24,696 bases of DNA from an uncultured Bacteroidia bacterium (GTDB lineage: Bacteria; Bacteroidota; Bacteroidia; Bacteroidales; UBA932), in contig CACXHM010000036.1 in the NCBI GenBank assembly GCA_902767465.1, positions 1 through 24,696 on the forward strand, given 5' to 3'. The notes under the pieces were generated by a model. The model was not told the origin of the DNA. It saw nothing but the letters and a program-made list of their open reading frames with translations, and did no database searches. A program made the translations under genes and the position numbers. This document shows positions 7,568 to 15,539 of the stretch, one piece after another. Position 1 is the stretch's first letter, and each line of letters opens with the position of its first letter.

Positions 7568-8342
7568 TTCCCTCAGGAGTAGCTTTCCGGCTATTTTCAT
7601 CTCGATAGTATGCGGTGCCCTGTTATTTTCCTGCTGCGGGAAAAATGGCGGAGATGTGCCGGTGTCGGAGGACTCGAGTTCTTTCGTAATGCTTGCCGAT
7701 GCCGTTCCGGATGCCATAATGGAGATCCGCTATTATGGTACATACAACTTTGTGGGAAACCGCATCGACGGGTATGAGCAACCCACGGCCCTGCTTACGA
7801 AAAAGGCTGCAGAGGCACTTCGTGCCGTGAGTGATGATGTCATTGAGCATGGATACCGTCTCAAGATATACGATGCCTACCGTCCACAGAAGGCCGTCGA
7901 TCATTTTGTCCGTTGGGCCGCCGATCTGCAGGATATCAGGATGAAGCCATACTTTTATCCCGATCTTGACAAGAGCGTGCTCTTTGATCAGGAGTATATA
8001 ATGGAGAAAAGCGGTCATACGCGTGGCTCTACCGTGGATCTGACTCTTTTCGACATGACAACTGAAAAAGAGCTTGACATGGGAGGAACCTTCGACTGGT
8101 TCGGTCCTGAGAGCCATCCTGACTTCTGCGGAAATCCAGAAACCTGTGAATACACAGGGGACAACAGCAAGAGCCCGGCTGGGCGCAGCATCTCGGCACA
8201 ACAGTTTGCCAACCGCATGATACTGCGCAAGGCTATGCTTGCGCATGGGTTCAAGCCTCTTGACAGCGAATGGTGGCACTTTACCCTTCGCGACGAACCC
8301 TTTCCGGACACCTATTTCACTTTCCCTGTGAAGCAACTCTGA
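7557..8342 (+). CDS. VanX-like D-Ala-D-Ala dipeptidase, lipoprotein (M15D)
   Basis: A 261-residue zinc peptidase of the M15D (VanX/DdpX) family. The lipoprotein signal ends in LFSC, with C26 as the lipidated residue, placing it in the envelope rather than in the cytoplasm as for VanX. The catalytic set is complete: R109 in DAYRP, H154 and D161 in SGHTRGSTVD, and E238 with H241 in EWWH. Expected reaction: hydrolysis of D-Ala-D-Ala or a similar dipeptide from peptidoglycan turnover. It overlaps the LABN gene by 11 bases and is last in the operon. There are no vancomycin-resistance partners nearby, so a housekeeping scavenging role is more likely than resistance. Confidence 0.9.
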   Translation: MKINSLRSSFPAIFISIVCGALLFSCCGKNGGDVPVSEDSSSFVMLADAVPDAIMEIRYYGTYNFVGNRIDGYEQPTALLTKKAAEALRAVSDDVIEHGYRLKIYDAYRPQKAVDHFVRWAADLQDIRMKPYFYPDLDKSVLFDQEYIMEKSGHTRGSTVDLTLFDMTTEKELDMGGTFDWFGPESHPDFCGNPETCEYTGDNSKSPAGRSISAQQFANRMILRKAMLAHGFKPLDSEWWHFTLRDEPFPDTYFTFPVKQL

Positions 8343-8479
8343 TCCGGCGGAATTTCCGTTCAGGGCGATGTTGTGTGTTTCGTAAATCGCTGTGTGGCAA
8401 TTGTTTGTAAATCACGGGCGGAAAGCCGGAGCCGTGCCAGCCCGGTGCTGTGCCGCTTCGGGAAATCAAAAAGAATCTT

Positions 8480-8487
8480 TACCTTTG
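8480..8487 (+). promoter_or_regulatory. Predicted -7 box for obg
   Basis: TACCTTTG matches TAnnTTTG and lies 19 bases before the ATG at 8507. A weak -33 match (TTCG, 8457-8460) sits 19 bases upstream. The rest of 8343-8506 holds no convincing gene or terminator. Confidence 0.65.
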
Positions 8488-8506
8488 CATAACTATAGCA
8501 AGATTT

Positions 8507-9499
8507 ATGGCCGAGAGTAATTTCATAGACTACGTACGTATCCATGCCGAATCCGGCCATGGAGGAGCAGGAAGCGCACATCTGCTCAGGGCTAAGTATG
8601 TGCCGAAAGGCGGACCGGACGGAGGCGACGGCGGACGCGGAGGACACATTATCCTCCGTGCAAATCCTCAGTTCTGGACATTGATTCATCTGAAGTACCG
8701 TAAGTACGTAAAGGCGGAAGACGGAGAAAAGGGGGGTGCGGCGCTTCGTCATGGGAAAAACGGGGAAGATATCTACCTGGACGTGCCTGTGGGCACTATT
8801 GTGAAAGATGCCGAGACCGATGAGGTGGTGATGGACCTTACAGAGGCGGGGGAGGAGAAGATCCTGTGCAAGGGAGGACGCGGCGCTCTTGGAAACGATA
8901 ATTTCAAAAGCGCCACCCAGCAGACCCCGCGTTTCGCCCAGCCCGGTGAAGAGGGTGAGGAAGGCTGGTTCATTCTCGAACTTAAACTGCTTGCCGACGT
9001 GGGACTTGTCGGTTTTCCGAACGCCGGGAAATCAACCCTGCTTGCCACCGTGACGTCTGCGAAGCCCAAGATAGCGAACTACGCATTCACCACTCTCGAA
9101 CCCAACCTTGGGATCGTGCGTTATTACGATGACAAGTCTTTCGTGATCGCAGACATCCCCGGAATCATTGAGGGAGCGCATGAGGGACGAGGTATCGGCG
9201 ACAGGTTCCTGCGTCATATCGAACGGAATTCCGTGCTGCTGTTCATGGTGGCCGTAGATGAAGACGATATCCCGGGCACCTATGAAACCCTTCTCAATGA
9301 ATTGAGGTTGTACAATCCTGAATTGCTCGTGAAGGAGCGGGTGCTGGCTATTACCAAATGCGACATGGTCGACGCTCAGATAGAAAAGGAAATAGAACCG
9401 ACCCTTCCCTCCGACCTCCCGCATGTGTTCATTTCCAGCGTTAGCGGCGAAGGCATAAAAGAACTTACCGACATGCTGTGGAGGGCATTGCAAAAATGA
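8507..9499 (+). CDS. obg: GTPase Obg/CgtA
   Basis: A 330-residue ribosome-associated GTPase for 50S subunit maturation and growth control. The glycine-rich Obg domain fills about 1-160 (GHGGAG, GGPDGGDGGRGG). The G domain follows: G1 GFPNAGKS (169-176), the switch region ending in TTL (195-197), G3 DIPG (216-219), G4 TKCD (283-286, in place of the usual NKxD) and G5 around ISSVSG (309-314). There is no C-terminal OCT domain, as in many Bacteroidota and Proteobacteria. The start at 8507 was chosen because it gives the conserved beginning (SNFIDYV) and follows the -7 box; the frame stays open upstream to 8450. It overlaps the PAP2 gene by four bases. Confidence 0.97.
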   Translation: MAESNFIDYVRIHAESGHGGAGSAHLLRAKYVPKGGPDGGDGGRGGHIILRANPQFWTLIHLKYRKYVKAEDGEKGGAALRHGKNGEDIYLDVPVGTIVKDAETDEVVMDLTEAGEEKILCKGGRGALGNDNFKSATQQTPRFAQPGEEGEEGWFILELKLLADVGLVGFPNAGKSTLLATVTSAKPKIANYAFTTLEPNLGIVRYYDDKSFVIADIPGIIEGAHEGRGIGDRFLRHIERNSVLLFMVAVDEDDIPGTYETLLNELRLYNPELLVKERVLAITKCDMVDAQIEKEIEPTLPSDLPHVFISSVSGEGIKELTDMLWRALQK

Positions 9500-10143
9500 C
9501 CGCAACGTGTCTGCTTGAAGCCGTCCCTTTCAGGGATGGAGCGCTTGCCGGAACTCTTCGCGATGCCGACAGGGCTATAACTCTTGCAATCAACAACTTT
9601 GACAGTGTTTTTACCGATGCTTTGATGCCGGTTATAAGCAACCGTCTGGTCTGGGTGCCGTTTTACCTCCTGCTATTTTGGTATATATGCAGGCGGGTCG
9701 GGTTTAAGCGGGGAGTAGTCATCCTGGTTGCCGTAGCCATGTGCATGCTTGCCATCGATCAATTCGCCAATCTCATAAAGGCCTCCGTGCAGCGTTTTCG
9801 TCCCTGCTGGGATGAATTCATGGTAAACAACGGACTGAAGATTCTCGAAAAGAGAGGTGGGAAATACGGTTTCTTCTCTGCACATGCAGCCACCACCGCG
9901 GGTCTTGCCACAAGCGTGCTGTATTTCGTGAAAAAGTGCTATGGAGAAGGAAAGAAGTTCCGTCTGCTTTCGTTTCTTTTCGCTTTTTGGGTAACGGGCG
10001 TCAGCATTAGCAGGGTATATGTAGGAAAGCATTTCGTTGGAGATATCATAGTGGGGGCCTTTGCAGGTATTATAATTGCATGGCTTATTTCCTGGTTGGT
10101 ACATTGGGCCATAACCAAATTTTTTCCTAAATTTGTAAATTGA
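9496..10143 (+). CDS. PAP2-family membrane phosphatase
   Basis: A 215-residue membrane phosphatase of the PAP2 superfamily, which removes phosphate from lipid phosphates such as undecaprenyl pyrophosphate, phosphatidic acid or lipid A. All three motifs are present: K95 to RP (102-103) in the KASVQRFRP stretch, FSAH at 127-130 (the PSGH equivalent, with H130), and S172-R173, H179 and D183 in the third motif. Several membrane helices surround them. The ATG at 9496 overlaps the Obg stop as ATGA, whereas an upstream GTG at 9478 would sit within obg. An active site facing the periplasm is usual. The substrate is unknown; undecaprenyl pyrophosphate recycling is plausible. Confidence 0.9.
   Translation: MTATCLLEAVPFRDGALAGTLRDADRAITLAINNFDSVFTDALMPVISNRLVWVPFYLLLFWYICRRVGFKRGVVILVAVAMCMLAIDQFANLIKASVQRFRPCWDEFMVNNGLKILEKRGGKYGFFSAHAATTAGLATSVLYFVKKCYGEGKKFRLLSFLFAFWVTGVSISRVYVGKHFVGDIIVGAFAGIIIAWLISWLVHWAITKFFPKFVN
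10104..10135 (+). promoter_or_regulatory. Predicted promoter of the parAB operon
   Basis: TAAATTTG at 10128-10135 matches the TAnnTTTG -7 box, with TTG at 10104-10106 about 21 bases upstream. It overlaps the end of the PAP2 gene. The predicted leader is about 19 bases before the ATG at 10158. Confidence 0.5.
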
Positions 10144-10157
10144 CAGGATAGTTTGAT

Positions 10158-10943
10158 ATGTCCAAGATTATAGCAATAGCAAACCAGAAAGGTGGCGTAG
10201 GCAAGACCACGACGGCCATAAACCTATCCGCTTCCCTTGCGGTGATGGAGAAGAAAGTGCTGATTATCGACGCAGATCCCCAGGCCAATTCGACATCCGG
10301 CCTGAATTTCTCGCCCGATGACAGCCGTCACCGCACAATATACGAGGTAATGATAGGTCAGATAGGCATCGAAGACGCTCTCATCCAAACCGAGATGAAC
10401 GGTCTGCACCTCGTGCCTTCCCATCTTAACCTGGTTGGTGCGGAGATAGAAATGCTTGAACTTCCCGAAAGGGAGTCCGTGCTAAAAAAAGTGCTGGCTC
10501 CTATCCGGGACAACTACGACTATATAATCATAGATTGCTCTCCTTCGCTTGGACTTATCACCGTAAACTGTCTCACTGCGGCAGACTCGGTAATCATCCC
10601 CGTACAGCCGGAATTCTTTGCCCTGGAAGGTCTTGGCAAACTCCTGCAGACAATACGTCTTGTGCAGGGCGGGGTCAATCCCGATCTGGTGATAGAAGGT
10701 TTTCTTGTTACGATGTTCGATGGACGTACCAAGGTCCATACGCAGGTTGTGTCAGAACTCCGGGAGCATTTCAAGGATATGGTATTCCGCACCATCATTC
10801 AGCGCAATATCCGCCTGAGTGAAGCTCCCAGTCATGGTAAGCCTATCATCCTCTATGATATCATGAGCAACGGCGCCAACAATTATATGTCTCTTGCCGC
10901 CGAACTTCTTGAAAGAAACGGAGAAAAACGAGATGAGCAGTAA
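10158..10943 (+). CDS. parA: Chromosome-partitioning ATPase ParA (Soj)
   Basis: A 261-residue ParA/MinD-type ATPase that forms ATP-dependent DNA-bound dimers and moves or frees ParB-parS complexes. The deviant Walker A motif KGGVGKTT is at 11-18 with both signature lysines (K11, K16). Walker A' DADPQ follows (about 39-43), and Walker B lies in the IIIDCSPS segment. There is no N-terminal DNA-binding extension, so it is the small chromosomal Soj type rather than a plasmid P1 type. It overlaps parB by 11 bases. The neighbouring obg and lytic transglycosylase also support a chromosomal locus. Confidence 0.96.
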   Translation: MSKIIAIANQKGGVGKTTTAINLSASLAVMEKKVLIIDADPQANSTSGLNFSPDDSRHRTIYEVMIGQIGIEDALIQTEMNGLHLVPSHLNLVGAEIEMLELPERESVLKKVLAPIRDNYDYIIIDCSPSLGLITVNCLTAADSVIIPVQPEFFALEGLGKLLQTIRLVQGGVNPDLVIEGFLVTMFDGRTKVHTQVVSELREHFKDMVFRTIIQRNIRLSEAPSHGKPIILYDIMSNGANNYMSLAAELLERNGEKRDEQ

Positions 10944-11871
10944 AGAACCCCGCGGCCTGGGCCGGGGCCTTGGAGCCCTGCTCGGCGATAATGTAAATAT
11001 AGATTCCTTCCGCAAGCCTGTAGGCTATGTGAACAAGGAGGTGGCCGGTGTCCGTCCCAGCCAGGATTCGTCAGATGTTCTGAGGATACCTCTGGAAAAG
11101 GTTGAGGCCAATCCCTGGCAGCCGCGCATCGGATTCGATCAGGACGCGTTGGAGGAACTTGCCGCATCAATACGGACCCTGGGACTGATTCAGCCGATAA
11201 CTGTCCGCAAGGTCGCAGGTGGCCGTTATCAGATAATCAGTGGTGAGAGGCGGTTCAAAGCCTGCCAACTTGCCGGAATGAGCATGATTCCCGCCTATGT
11301 GCGAGATGCCAACGACCAGGGAATGCTCGAAATGGCGATTGTGGAGAATATCCAGCGCGAAAACCTCGATCCAATTGAAACGGCCCTCAGTTTTCAGCGT
11401 TTGATTGACGAATGCAATCTTACCCAGGAGGCTATGGCTGACCGTGTAGGGAAGAAAAGGGCCAGTGTGGCAAATACGCTGAGGCTGCTTAAACTTCCTG
11501 TAAAAGTTCAGCACGACCTTAAAGTCGGGCTTCTCAGTACAGGACATGCAAAAGTGTTGCTTTCGCTGCCGGATTCCGACACTCAGGAACAGTTCTGCGA
11601 TCTGGTGATCAAAGAAGGACTCAGTGTCCGGGAACTCGAAGAGGCGGTGCGCAGGTTCCTGAAGGGAGGCGCTCCCGCAAAACGCAGGGAAACGAAGCCT
11701 TCTGAACTCCCGGAGGAATATACAAAGGTTTTATCTCATATAGGAAAGTTCTTTTCGGAGGATATTTCCGTGCATCGCAATGCTTCCGGCAAAGGTACGC
11801 TTACCGTGAAGTTCTCCTCCGACGAGGAAGTGCGGGCCTTCCTTTCCGCCCTTGAAAAGGCGAATGTCTGA
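10933..11871 (+). CDS. parB: Chromosome-partitioning protein ParB (Spo0J)
   Basis: A 312-residue CTPase clamp that binds parS and spreads. The N-terminal RGLGRGLGALLG segment (7-18) is the usual ParA-stimulating region. The ParB/Srx CTP-binding domain (about 50-145) has NPWQPR, GERR (104-107) and ENIQREN (138-144). A helix-turn-helix lies at about 164-185, and the C-terminal dimerisation region ends the protein. The start at 10933 was chosen for the conserved beginning and the 11-base overlap with parA. The stop and the next start share one base (TGATG). No consensus parS site was found in the window. Confidence 0.96.
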   Translation: MSSKEPRGLGRGLGALLGDNVNIDSFRKPVGYVNKEVAGVRPSQDSSDVLRIPLEKVEANPWQPRIGFDQDALEELAASIRTLGLIQPITVRKVAGGRYQIISGERRFKACQLAGMSMIPAYVRDANDQGMLEMAIVENIQRENLDPIETALSFQRLIDECNLTQEAMADRVGKKRASVANTLRLLKLPVKVQHDLKVGLLSTGHAKVLLSLPDSDTQEQFCDLVIKEGLSVRELEEAVRRFLKGGAPAKRRETKPSELPEEYTKVLSHIGKFFSEDISVHRNASGKGTLTVKFSSDEEVRAFLSALEKANV

Positions 11872-12755
11872 TGAAAAAGCTGTTAGGGATCATTCTGATT
11901 GTAATGGTAACTTGCGTTGCCGGGCTTCCTTTGTGTGCACAGTTCAAGTCGGAAGCCTTCAGCCAGAGTTACAACGATGATGAATCTTCCCCTGCCGACA
12001 GCACAGACACAATGTTCTCTTTCAAGGAGTTTTTCGGCGGTGTCGCCCATAAAAACCCTCTTAAAATAGGAACCATGGTGGCAGGCTCCGCGCTTTTTGT
12101 CGGCACAGGCCAAATATATAACAGGGATTACTGGAAGTTGCCCATTGTATATGCCGGCCTTGCAGGAGGGATCGGAGGAGGTTTTTATTTTCGTTCACAG
12201 GGCGATAAAAAGGCCTCGACCGCGTGTTTTGCAGCAGCCGGAGTTACGTACTGGGCTATGCTCATGGATGAAGTTGTGAGCTATGGCCCGGCAGATTTCC
12301 CGCATGCGGGCAAGGCAACGCTGTATTCGCTTCTGGTGCCGGGACTCGGGCAGATTTATAATGGCGAGGCATGGAAACTCCCTATTTACTGGGGCGGTAT
12401 TATGGGAGGAATCAATTTCTATTCCCTTAACCGTACAAATTATCAGCGTTTTCGCCGTATCTACAAGGCGGCGACAGGTGATAACGCGTCAAGCTATGAC
12501 GGCCCCGTAAGTGCTGAAACAGCCCTTTATTACAGAAACCTGTACAGACGTTACCGCGATTATTCCGTGCTTGCCATAGCAGGTTTTTATCTACTTCAGG
12601 TGATAGATGCCAATGTTTTTGCCTACATGCACGACTTCAATATAGGCGACGATATCACCATGTCGCTGGATCCTGCGGTGCTGACACCCGACAACTGCTA
12701 CGCGTTCTCACCCGGCATTACTCCCTTTGGTCTGTCACTCGGATTCAGGTTCTGA
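11871..12755 (+). CDS. DUF5683-family membrane protein with internal duplication
   Basis: A 294-residue protein with a signal peptide (about 1-23, ending in LCAQ) and several hydrophobic segments. The DUF5683 hallmark GxGQIYN followed by WKLPI appears twice: GTGQIYN at 78-84 with WKLPI at 88-92, and GLGQIYN at 158-164 with WKLPI at 168-172. The repeat offset is 80 residues. Genes of this family commonly follow parAB in Bacteroidales, and a link with segregation or wall synthesis is suspected but, to my knowledge, unproven. Its start overlaps the parB stop by one base and a 6-base gap leads to the transglycosylase gene, so it is in the same operon. The C-terminal region may be outer-membrane-facing; that is uncertain. 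Confidence 0.8.
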   Translation: MKKLLGIILIVMVTCVAGLPLCAQFKSEAFSQSYNDDESSPADSTDTMFSFKEFFGGVAHKNPLKIGTMVAGSALFVGTGQIYNRDYWKLPIVYAGLAGGIGGGFYFRSQGDKKASTACFAAAGVTYWAMLMDEVVSYGPADFPHAGKATLYSLLVPGLGQIYNGEAWKLPIYWGGIMGGINFYSLNRTNYQRFRRIYKAATGDNASSYDGPVSAETALYYRNLYRRYRDYSVLAIAGFYLLQVIDANVFAYMHDFNIGDDITMSLDPAVLTPDNCYAFSPGITPFGLSLGFRF

Positions 12756-12761
12756 TTATTT

Positions 12762-14111
12762 ATGAAAAAGTTCCTTCCTTTTTTTCTGTTGCTGTTGGTG
12801 GCAGTGCCCTCCGTAGCTCAAAACAAGAAAGCACTTAAAGCCGAAAATGAGAGCCTTAAGGCTGAGCTCGCCGCATTGCAGGCAAAATTGGACAGTTTAC
12901 GTCAGGAAAGGAAAGAAGTTCCCGTTCAGGAAACAATCCAGACACAGCCAAGCTCGGAAGATAGCGGGTATTCTGCAGAACTTTCTGACAGCCTGATAGA
13001 TGTATGGTACAAGATGCATTTGTCATCGGACTTCGTGGGTTCGAATGAATATGACATGGATGCGGTGCATTTTACTTCGAATGTATCGGACGAAGAACTG
13101 ATGCGCCGCCTGTCCGCAATGAATGCCTATATCACCATCCCTTTCAACGAGACGGTAAAGAACTATATGATTCTTTATTCCGAAAAGATGCCCCGCCACA
13201 TGCAGCAGATGATGGGAAGGAGCATATACTATTTCCCGATCTTCGAAGAGAAACTTGCCAAATACGGTGTCCCTCTGGAATTGAAGTACATGTCAATCAT
13301 CGAATCCAACCTGAATCCGGTGGCAGAGTCGAAGGCCGGAGCTATGGGAATATGGCAGTTCATGTACCGCACCGGAAAGCTTTATGGTCTGAAGATCAAT
13401 TCCTTTATGGATGAGCGGCTCGACGTGGAAAAATCGGCAGATGCGGCAGCACGGTATCTTCGGGATGCTTACAATGTCTTTGGTGACTGGAATCTTGCCA
13501 TCAGCGCCTATAATTGCGGCTCCGGCAATGTTAACAAGGCCATTAAAAGGGCCGGAGGGAAGATGGATTTCTGGAGCATTTATCCATATCTGCCGCATGA
13601 AACAAGAGGATATGTACCTGCATTCATAGGTGCAATGTATGCCTTCCATTATGCCAGAGAATACGGTCTGAAACCTGCCGACGTGGGGATGCCTGCCAAG
13701 GTGGATACCTTCGAGATACGCAGGAATCTGCACTTTAAACAAATTAACGAAGTTGTCGGGGTTCCGCTTGAAACCGTAAAGATGCTGAATCCCCAGTACA
13801 CCCACGATATCATTCCCGGTAAAGACGGGACCTGCATCCTGACCCTTCCTTATTCATGGACAGGCCCTTTTATCGGAGCCAATCAGGATTCACTGTATCT
13901 TCACAGGGCACCAGAACTGCTGAATGCCCAGATACTCAAAAATATCGAGGAGAGCGGGGGAGAGACCCGCATTGCCTATAAAGTTAAGGAAGGGGATTAT
14001 CTTGGCCGCATTGCACAAAAAAATCACTGCACAGTGGCCCAACTCAAAAAATGGAACCATCTGCGCAGTGACAGACTGCGGATAGGGCAGATACTTTATA
14101 TCTACCGCTGA
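12762..14111 (+). CDS. mltD: Lytic transglycosylase with LysM domain, MltD-like
   Basis: A 449-residue envelope enzyme expected to cleave peptidoglycan glycan strands, leaving 1,6-anhydromuramic ends. It has a signal peptide (1-20, ending in SVAQ) and a short coiled coil (about 22-52). The SLT domain (about 160-300) carries catalytic E181 in the ESNLNP motif, GIWQF (196-200) and AYNCGSGNV (249-257). A LysM domain ends the protein (about 405-449: YKVKEGDYLGRIAQK, with WNHL and IGQILYI). A weaker LysM-like region may lie at about 322-365. The signal ends in Ala-Gln rather than a lipobox cysteine, so it is probably soluble in the periplasm, unlike the E. coli MltD lipoprotein. It closes the parAB operon. 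Confidence 0.9.
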   Translation: MKKFLPFFLLLLVAVPSVAQNKKALKAENESLKAELAALQAKLDSLRQERKEVPVQETIQTQPSSEDSGYSAELSDSLIDVWYKMHLSSDFVGSNEYDMDAVHFTSNVSDEELMRRLSAMNAYITIPFNETVKNYMILYSEKMPRHMQQMMGRSIYYFPIFEEKLAKYGVPLELKYMSIIESNLNPVAESKAGAMGIWQFMYRTGKLYGLKINSFMDERLDVEKSADAAARYLRDAYNVFGDWNLAISAYNCGSGNVNKAIKRAGGKMDFWSIYPYLPHETRGYVPAFIGAMYAFHYAREYGLKPADVGMPAKVDTFEIRRNLHFKQINEVVGVPLETVKMLNPQYTHDIIPGKDGTCILTLPYSWTGPFIGANQDSLYLHRAPELLNAQILKNIEESGGETRIAYKVKEGDYLGRIAQKNHCTVAQLKKWNHLRSDRLRIGQILYIYR

Positions 14112-15533
14112 TCAGACTTTAACTTTTTCCTTTCTTCCGGATTTGCGGCTCCTTTCGGCTGCGAATCCCATCACATGACTTTCTATAGATGCGTCAATAG
14201 TGCTGGAGAGCCTGGAAGGATCCTGATGCGCCACAGCTTCGACGAAATCCCGGGCAAGCGCCAGGTCTCCTCCTCCGTGGCCTGAGCCCCGGTATTCAGG
14301 AATGTCGGATATTTTCTTGTTCCAAACCTGCTGCCTGCGGGTACGGAAGTCGGTGACAGTGAATTTGGTACCGTCTCCTTCAATGTAGCCCGTAGTGCCC
14401 ATGATGCGTGTCCTGCGGCCGCCTGTAGGTGTGAAAGCCTCCATCGAGAAAGCTGCGGTCTTGCCGCCCTCGAACACCATTTCAGTCACATAATGGTCGG
14501 GCTGGTCGTTGTCGCAGTGGTAAACGCAGCGGGCATAGTTGTCGTAAGAAGGATCTTTGAGCCTTGCCATAATCTGTTCCGGATCCTGACTGCCGTCCAG
14601 GTCGAAGACGTGCAGGTGTGCCTTTTTCCTGACATAGATGTCGATGGCGGAATAAGGACAGGTGGCTTCATGGGGACATCCGTCCGTGCATTTCAGAGGG
14701 GCGCCTTCGGGGGCGTTTTCCGCTTTGAACAGATGCAGGCTTCCGTCGGCGACAATGCTCTTGCAGGGCCTGTCTATGAGCCAGCGCAGCATGTCGAGGT
14801 CGTGGCATGACTTTGCAAGTATGATCGGGGTGGTTTCCTTGGAAGACCTCCAGTTTCCGCGGACATACGAATGTGCCATGTGGGCATACTGGATAGGCTC
14901 CATGTGCTGTATGCTCACAAGCTCTCCGATGGCTCCGCTGCGAAGGACTTCGCGCATTGCAATGAAGTAAGGGGAATAGCGCAGCACGTGACACACCGCC
15001 ACGATCCTGTTATACTTCTTAGCCTGTGCCAGAATGGCACGGCACTCCTTTTCGGTCTGTGCACAAGGCTTCTCCAGAAGCACGTCGTACCCGAGTTCAA
15101 GTGCTTTCATGCAAGGCTCGAAGTGACGGTCGTCCGGGGTGGAGATCACCACGGCATCGGCGAGCTTCTTTCCCGAAGCAAACACCTCACGGAAATGTCC
15201 GAAACGCATTTCAGGTGCTACCCCGTGCTTGTCGGAGAGAGATTTGAGGCGATGGTCCAGGATGTCAGACACACCCACTATCTTCATGGACTCGGGGAAC
15301 TTCTCAGCATACTTTGCATAGGTGTTCCCACGGCCGCCGGCGCCGATAATGATGACGCTTACGGCCTTGTCAACATCGGCCTTGAGGGCCCTGATAGGCA
15401 GATTGATATCATTCAGGTCGTTTTCGGCCTGTCCGGTGATATCCAGAACGGCCCTGGCGGAAGAAACCTCTCCGCTCAAGGCTGTACCTGCGGCCAGCAA
15501 GCCGGCCGACTTTAGAAAGTCCCTGCGTTTCAT
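14112..15533 (-). CDS. Gfo/Idh/MocA family oxidoreductase with twin-arginine signal
   Basis: A 473-residue NAD(P)-dependent sugar or cyclitol oxidoreductase. It begins with a twin-arginine-type signal (MKRRDFLKSAGLLAAG). The nucleotide-binding Rossmann fold follows with IIIGAGGRGN, and the family motif EKP lies in DVLLEKPCAQ. The C-terminal domain has the CHDLDMLRWL segment and a cysteine-rich stretch (CTDGCPHEATCPYSA) that could bind metal. Export signals are common on Bacteroidota members acting on dietary or host glycans. Family GH109 has a similar fold, but I see nothing that proves glycosidase activity. It starts 6 bases after the V-ATPase K stop, so it is probably read from the same message. 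Its stop abuts that of the transglycosylase gene. Confidence 0.88.
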   Translation of the reverse strand: MKRRDFLKSAGLLAAGTALSGEVSSARAVLDITGQAENDLNDINLPIRALKADVDKAVSVIIIGAGGRGNTYAKYAEKFPESMKIVGVSDILDHRLKSLSDKHGVAPEMRFGHFREVFASGKKLADAVVISTPDDRHFEPCMKALELGYDVLLEKPCAQTEKECRAILAQAKKYNRIVAVCHVLRYSPYFIAMREVLRSGAIGELVSIQHMEPIQYAHMAHSYVRGNWRSSKETTPIILAKSCHDLDMLRWLIDRPCKSIVADGSLHLFKAENAPEGAPLKCTDGCPHEATCPYSAIDIYVRKKAHLHVFDLDGSQDPEQIMARLKDPSYDNYARCVYHCDNDQPDHYVTEMVFEGGKTAAFSMEAFTPTGGRRTRIMGTTGYIEGDGTKFTVTDFRTRRQQVWNKKISDIPEYRGSGHGGGDLALARDFVEAVAHQDPSRLSSTIDASIESHVMGFAAERSRKSGRKEKVKV

Positions 15534-15539
15534 ACGCGT

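Noticed and set aside
7623..8336. Long minus-strand open frame (237 codons)
   Set aside because: It is antisense to the M15D peptidase gene, which has complete catalytic residues. The frame is a shadow.
7557..8342. Vancomycin-resistance gene vanX
   Set aside because: It is a lipoprotein, and no vanA/vanH or VanRS partners are present. A peptidoglycan-turnover role is more likely.
8426..8461. Imperfect hairpin as terminator of the VanX-like operon
   Set aside because: CCGGAGC and GCTTCGG pair with a mismatch and a long loop, no T-run follows, and it overlaps the presumed obg promoter.
14985..14990. CACGTG as a possible parS core
   Set aside because: The flanks (GCAG... and ACAC) do not form the TGTTTCACGTGAAACA-type palindrome, and it lies within an oxidoreductase gene. 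No parS was found in the window.
14112..15533. Calling the oxidoreductase a GH109 alpha-N-acetylgalactosaminidase
   Set aside because: Fold and export signal would fit, but nothing in the residues I can read separates GH109 from other Gfo/Idh/MocA proteins, and the cysteine-rich segment points elsewhere.
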